Below, in pieces: positions 60,988 through 64,000 of a stretch of DNA of 64,000 nucleotides. Below the pieces are notes generated by a model. It was not told the origin of the DNA. It saw only the letters and a program-made list of their open reading frames with translations, and did not search any database. The DNA is from Eubacterium sp. GTDB taxonomy: Bacteria > Bacillota > Clostridia > Oscillospirales > Acutalibacteraceae. Positions within the stretch are counted from its first letter, which is position 1; the number at the start of each line of letters is the position of its first letter. The DNA is taken from positions 40,851 through 104,850 of the forward strand of contig JAFSRX010000062.1 in NCBI GenBank assembly GCA_017445905.1. Reading direction: 5' to 3'. Made by a program: the position numbers and the translations under genes.

Positions 60988-61035
60988 TTGCACTGTAGTT
61001 TGGTACTGCAACTATGTTGCAACTACACTGCAATG
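60988..61035. repeat. Inverted repeat with TTGCA motifs
   Basis: ATTGCACTGTAGTT (60988-61001) and AACTACACTGCAAT (61022-61035) pair with one mismatch. TGCAACTATGTTGCAAC lies between them. It recalls the TTGCA boxes of the regulatory regions at 55466 and 63186. Confidence 0.5.
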
Positions 61036-61079
61036 GGGCGAATCTTTAGTGATCTCAAGTTATCTCAAATAAAAAACAG

Positions 61080-61120
61080 AAATCCCTCAAGGCGCCTGTT
61101 TAAGCTACTTTGAGGGATTT
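61080..61120 (+). terminator. Intrinsic terminator of the hydrolase/small protein operon
   Basis: AAATCCCTCAA (61080-61090) and TTGAGGGATTT (61110-61120) form an 11-bp stem, with TTTT on its 3' arm. Confidence 0.75.
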
Positions 61121-61133
61121 TGGCATAATATAA

Positions 61134-61178
61134 GGGCTGGTTGAAAAACCAGCCCGAGTGGTCGAGGTGACAGGACTT
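61134..61178 (-). other. tRNA 3'-end remnant with hairpin terminator (minus strand)
   Basis: On the minus strand AAGTCCTGTCACCTCGACCA (complement of 61159-61178) has the form of a T-loop end, T-stem half, 7-base acceptor strand, discriminator and CCA. It is followed by GGGCTGG...CCAGCCC (61134-61155) as terminator. The 5' part of the tRNA is missing; the sequence becomes unrelated within the T loop. Confidence 0.5.
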
Positions 61179-61183
61179 TCTTC

Positions 61184-61253
61184 TCAACTATCGAACAGTC
61201 CACTGGACTGTTCTCCCAAATTTGCCCAGCAAGGCATTGCACGGCAAATTTGG
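61184..61253. other. Two further hairpins between the tRNA-like remnants
   Basis: GAACAGTCC-act-GGACTGTTC (about 61192-61213) and CCAAATTTGCC...GGCAAATTTGG (61216-61253) follow each other without gap. Their role is unknown. Confidence 0.5.
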
Positions 61254-61280
61254 AGTTCGTTTCAAGTCCCATACTGTAAG

Positions 61281-61320
61281 AAAAAGAGATTAGCAACCTG
61301 AAGGTCACTAATCTCTTTTT
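61281..61320. terminator. Bidirectional terminator
   Basis: AAAAAGAGATTAG (61281-61293) and CTAATCTCTTTTT (61308-61320) form a 13-bp stem with both A and T tracts. Confidence 0.75.
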
Positions 61321-61364
61321 GGTGCAGGAGATGGGACTTGAACCCACACTGCGTGAACAACAGG
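61320..61364 (-). other. 3' half of a tRNA gene (tRNA-Leu-like), remnant
   Basis: On the minus strand, TTCACGCA (end of a long variable arm) is followed by GTGGGTTCAAGTCCCAT (T arm) and CTCCTGCACCA (acceptor strand, discriminator, CCA). This is the 3' end of a class II tRNA, most like tRNA-Leu. No matching 5' half (GCAGGAG...) is found upstream on that strand, so it is a fragment, perhaps an attachment-site scar. 61365-61600 holds no gene or clear structure. Confidence 0.55.
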
Positions 61365-61608
61365 TACCTGATGGTTACAGAACCTTGGTGAAAGGTGAAA
61401 AACCGCGGTATTAAGCCATTTTCCGTACTTCTCTTATGCTGATATTACCATAGAAAAAACGAAAGTCAATATAAATTCATTTAATAACTCTTATTAAAAA
61501 ACTTGATAAAAACAATAAAAAAGGGTTTCAATTTTTCTCTGGACTTTGGCGGTTGGTTGTGATAGTTGTTGTGTTGAAAGGAGGGTCTGATATGATCAGA
61601 ATTATATA

Positions 61609-61638
61609 TTGATTATAACTATGATTTTATGATATAAT
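61609..61638 (+). promoter_or_regulatory. Promoter of the condensation-like gene
   Basis: TTGATT (61609-61614), 18-bp spacer, TATAAT (61633-61638). Just upstream, AAAGGAGGG followed by ATGATCAGAATTATATATTGA-like codons (about 61591) would encode only six residues. Confidence 0.6.
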
Positions 61639-61697
61639 TACGAAGATAAATAAGTTTATAATAAATAAAAAATATAGCAAAATTCAGGAGAACGGTT

Positions 61698-62942
61698 ATG
61701 AGATATGAACTTGGGAATATGGACAGATATTCCATTGCGGCTAACGGTACGGTAATGGAAAACACATCTATCGTTAAAGCAATACTTGATGAAACTGTGG
61801 ATGCAGACAGATTAATGCAAGCAGTAAAAACCGCGCTTGAGTATCATCCGCTGTTCAAATGTAAAATGTCATATGATAAACAGTATTATCTTGAGGATAA
61901 CGATAATGCCGAAATAATACTTTTTAATACCGATACGGACAACAGACCTAAGGAATACGGCAAAAACACTAACGGCTATTTGTTCCAGATTTGTTATTTT
62001 GAAAACACTGTATCTCTTGAGTGGTGTCACGCAGTCACTGACGGAAGAGGCTCAATACGGTTTTTTTCAACTATATTGGATTCGTATTTCGGAGTACCGC
62101 TTCCCGAAGTTCCGAAGGAATTTCCGTTAAACCTCGGCTTTGAAAGCATTTGTGATAAATCGGTTAAGCCCATAGGTCAGATTAAGCAGCCCGCAGGCTT
62201 TAAGGCAAAAGATATGAAGGTAATTGACAACGGGTACAAATGCACAAGCCACGTTTTAAAAGTGGAAACTGCCGAAGTATTGAGGGTTGCAAAAAAAATT
62301 GACGCAACTCCCGCTGCAATTCTTGTTCCTTTGTTTTGCAGAGCTATACGCGAACATCTTCCCAAAAATGCAAAAAATCGCAATGTTTCCTGCGGAATAG
62401 TTGTGGATTGCAGAGGACCTATGCAAATGGACACAATGCATAACTTTATCGGCAATAAGGTAATAACCTATCAGGATAAATTTGACGCATACGATTTACC
62501 TATGCTCAGCACGGTTTACAGAACGATACTTGATTTGTATGTTCAACCCGAAAACATTATTTGGGATTGCACAAATATGAAGAGTTCAACTGATTTTTTA
62601 TACACTCTCCGCCCGCTTTGGTTGCAAAAGTCGCTTATGAAGGTTGTTGCAAAAAGCATAAAGCGAACGATGAATAACATCGGTTTTACCTATCTCGGCA
62701 GAGTGCCTTTCTCCGAAGATGTTATAAGCCATCTGACTGATTTTACCTTCCGTTCCTGGCCCGATATCGGCGACTGCGTTATTGCAGCAGCCGACCTTAG
62801 CGGAACGCTTATTTTAGACGTGTGTGAAAACTATGCCGACAAAGATGTTGTAGAATCTTTCATTAGAATCTGTAAAGATGCGGGAATAAATTTTGAAGAA
62901 ACTAAAACAACTGTTTTTGAACAGGCAAATTTAAGATTGTAA
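61698..62942 (+). CDS. Stand-alone condensation/alcohol acetyltransferase-like protein
   Basis: This 414-residue protein belongs to the CoA-dependent acyltransferase superfamily (chloramphenicol acetyltransferase, NRPS condensation domains, alcohol acetyltransferases). The catalytic H-x-x-x-D-G motif is intact as WCHAVTDGRGS at about residues 112-122, and a C-terminal structural segment includes FTYLGRVPFS. There is no carrier protein or adenylation domain nearby, so it probably acylates a small molecule; donor and acceptor are unknown. AGGAG about 7 bp upstream supports ATG 61698. Confidence 0.75.
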   Translation: MRYELGNMDRYSIAANGTVMENTSIVKAILDETVDADRLMQAVKTALEYHPLFKCKMSYDKQYYLEDNDNAEIILFNTDTDNRPKEYGKNTNGYLFQICYFENTVSLEWCHAVTDGRGSIRFFSTILDSYFGVPLPEVPKEFPLNLGFESICDKSVKPIGQIKQPAGFKAKDMKVIDNGYKCTSHVLKVETAEVLRVAKKIDATPAAILVPLFCRAIREHLPKNAKNRNVSCGIVVDCRGPMQMDTMHNFIGNKVITYQDKFDAYDLPMLSTVYRTILDLYVQPENIIWDCTNMKSSTDFLYTLRPLWLQKSLMKVVAKSIKRTMNNIGFTYLGRVPFSEDVISHLTDFTFRSWPDIGDCVIAAADLSGTLILDVCENYADKDVVESFIRICKDAGINFEETKTTVFEQANLRL

Positions 62943-63032
62943 TCTTTGTTCTTTCGTTTTAAAATGTTATAATGAAAAAGATAAATCGGGATTTGTCTGT
63001 TTGTTACTCTATATGTTTTAATAATATGCAAA

Positions 63033-63141
63033 TGTGCCGTCAGGCACACTTCATAAGCAAAGCGGCATCATTGCGTCAGCAACATCATTTGTGTAGCAAA
63101 CATCATTGAAAAAACGACACGGTATCAACCGCGTCGTTTTT
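63033..63141 (+). terminator. Hairpins, CATCATT repeats and terminator after the condensation-like gene
   Basis: TGTGCC-gtca-GGCACA lies at about 63032-63048. CATCATT occurs at 63066, 63083 and 63101 (17-18 bp apart). A terminator stem AAAAACGAC(A)CGG...CCG(C)GTCGTTTTT spans about 63110-63141. No gene is seen in 62943-63143. Confidence 0.6.
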
Positions 63142-63143
63142 CC

Positions 63144-63308
63144 TTGGCAAAGGTATAATAAAATGATACAATGCAACCTTTTTCAGGGGGTTGCAGTTTT
63201 TTGTTGTGGGGTTGCAAAAAGAAAATATTCATTTGTTTGCAGCTTTAACCAAAAAATTGGACTATAGATTTAAAATGATTTACAAAAGTATTGGTTTAAT
63301 GGTATATT
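63144..63308 (+). promoter_or_regulatory. Second copy of the GGGGGTTGCA-box regulatory region
   Basis: 63144-63169 matches 55434-55459 in 25 of 26 bases. It is followed by an inverted TGCAACC (63172-63178), GGGGGTTGCA at 63186 and TGGGGTTGCA at 63207 (21 bp apart). A promoter TTTACA (63279-63284), 18 bp, TATATT (63303-63308) resembles the one at 55541, sharing ACAAAAGTAT and ATGGTA. Confidence 0.75.
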
Positions 63309-63344
63309 GTAAATGTGATTTCTATTTTGAAAGGAGCGTTTGAT

Positions 63345-63425
63345 TTGGAGTTAAAGAAGAGAGATTGTAGTATAGAAATGAAATTGGTACCATATGGAGG
63401 AGGATCTATGAAGCACTTTTTGTGA
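63345..63425 (+). CDS. Possible 26-residue peptide gene
   Basis: TTG 63345 lies 8 bp after a perfect AAGGAG (63331-63336), about 30 bp past the predicted start of the second box-regulated promoter. It runs to TGA 63423-63425. The peptide has a charged head with one Cys (LKKRDCSIEMK) and a GGG tail region. At the equivalent place the first regulated promoter has the 1725-residue gene. It could be a signalling or modified peptide, a leader peptide, or the first codons of a decayed secreted-protein gene. Confidence 0.35.
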   Translation: MELKKRDCSIEMKLVPYGGGSMKHFL

Positions 63426-63889
63426 CGCTTATGCAAAAGTGTCAAATTAAAAAAGTGAGTGTTTGCAAGGATTTCGGGACTTCGGTTAAGGCAAAAATCG
63501 TTTGTAGACGATAGAAATCTTCAAAACAACCGTTACCCCGTCTGAGAAAAACTGAACGGATGAATGAGTTTTAATACAATTTGCATAATGATTCTGTGAA
63601 TATGCAAATGCAGCTCTCCTGCTATAAAAATATATACAAACAAGACATACTTGTCCTTCTCGGCAGCATCCCCCCTCAAACACTATATGAATTAACGAAT
63701 AATAATACAAATAGTAATCAAAAAACAGCTGCAGAAAGGGGGCGCATTTCGACATTGCTTGATTATTGTTAATGCCGCAGTTTCAGGGGTTCTATAACGA
63801 CGTTTAGGTGTTTTTAAACTACTATTGGACACGGTGTATAAAAGTGTGTTATAATATAGACTATAGTTTTCAGTGGAAGGATTATCACA
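63426..63889. other. Gap without a supported gene
   Basis: At 63537-63567 CCGTCTGAGAAAAACTGAAC and GGATGAAT resemble 37088-37118 (end of the left inverted-repeat arm and beyond). A possible promoter, TTGGAC (63825-63830) and TATAAT (63850-63855) with a long 19-bp spacer, precedes the last gene. Open frames here lack ribosome binding sites and family resemblance. Confidence 0.4.
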
Positions 63890-64000
63890 ATGACTGAATA
63901 TATCACTTTTATTCCCCTTGTTATAATGCTTGCCGGTTTAACTCCCATTGTGCTTAAGGATAAGTATATCGGCAACAAACAAAGAAAAATAATGATGATA
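63890..64000 (+). CDS. N-terminus of a membrane protein (partial)
   Basis: ATG 63890 follows GTGGAAGG by about 9 bp, and the frame is open to the window end. The first residues form a hydrophobic helix (IPLVIMLAGLTPIVL), a charged loop (KDKYIGNKQRKI) and the start of a second helix. Layout suggests a multi-pass membrane or sensor protein; the family cannot be told from 37 residues. Confidence 0.55.
   Translation, partial: MTEYITFIPLVIMLAGLTPIVLKDKYIGNKQRKIMMI

Noticed and set aside
61105-61347. 80-residue minus-strand open frame
   Set aside because: Its first codons read through the tRNA 3' fragment (MGSSPISCTKK is a known artefact of translating a tRNA end plus terminator) and the rest covers a chain of hairpins.
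61584-61611. Six-codon open frame behind AAAGGAGGG
   Set aside because: Only six codons; more likely the remains of a ribosome binding site or part of the promoter region of the condensation-like gene.
63486-63755. 89-residue minus-strand open frame
   Set aside because: Low-complexity Tyr/Phe-rich translation of AT-rich DNA, without ribosome binding site or family resemblance.

Overview
The window looks like chromosomal DNA of a low-GC Gram-positive anaerobe, most likely a gut or rumen Clostridia of the Ruminococcaceae/Oscillospiraceae type. The reasons are the rpoC-rpsL-rpsG-fusA-tuf order, strong AAGGAG ribosome binding sites, consensus sigma-A promoters, class II galT, budA, a hexameric-type glutamate dehydrogenase, and very large secreted proteins built from MBG, Ig-like, Fn3 and CBM-like modules. 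No rRNA, intact tRNA, CRISPR array or prophage was seen.

Positions 1-5400 hold the end of rpoC and the str operon (rpsL, rpsG, fusA, tuf). Positions 5.5-16.9 kb hold housekeeping genes: recD2 (apparently leaderless), an MreB-like actin, an ECF transporter (ecfT, fused ecfA, an S component of unknown substrate), a PepT-like peptidase, a DUF2804 protein, an FRG-domain protein and a Na/Pi cotransporter. Positions 16.9-21.0 kb hold an accessory cassette with a TPM-domain lipoprotein and a GLUG/Ig/Fn3 secreted protein. It is bounded by 13-bp perfect terminal inverted repeats and starts with a promoter, a long-stem RNA and a terminator. Positions 21.0-29.2 kb return to core metabolism: PHP phosphatase, galT, LOG protein, cytidylate-kinase-like protein, SCP2 protein, gdhA, a degenerate metallophosphoesterase and a D,D-carboxypeptidase.

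From 29.3 kb the window becomes accessory. It holds a truncated ParE-like toxin beside an IS481-family element, then a secreted protein followed at once by a 50-residue protein, then a SpoIIE/RsbU phosphatase, budA and a DUF308 membrane protein. Next comes a LytS-type kinase with an HTH-first response regulator, enclosed by inverted ~66-bp repeats and joined by a MITE-like element. Then come a 5210-residue secreted protein, a 1725-residue secreted glycoside-hydrolase-like protein also followed by a ~50-residue protein, tRNA 3'-end remnants, a stand-alone condensation/acetyltransferase-like enzyme, and the start of one more membrane protein.

The strongest leads are these. (1) A two-gene module seen twice: a secreted protein ending in a homologous ~300-residue C-terminal domain, then a tiny protein with an NE-x-EF-x-I-x-K motif. 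(2) Two homologous upstream regions carrying helically phased 10-bp GGGGGTTGCA boxes, the second of which leads into a possible 26-residue peptide gene. (3) A candidate structured RNA with its own promoter and terminator. (4) A cassette whose TIRs appear to split an older terminator. (5) A dispersed family of degenerate heptamer repeats attached to a TTCGGG-to-CGATTATA hairpin. Family names come from motif recognition alone; no database search was possible.
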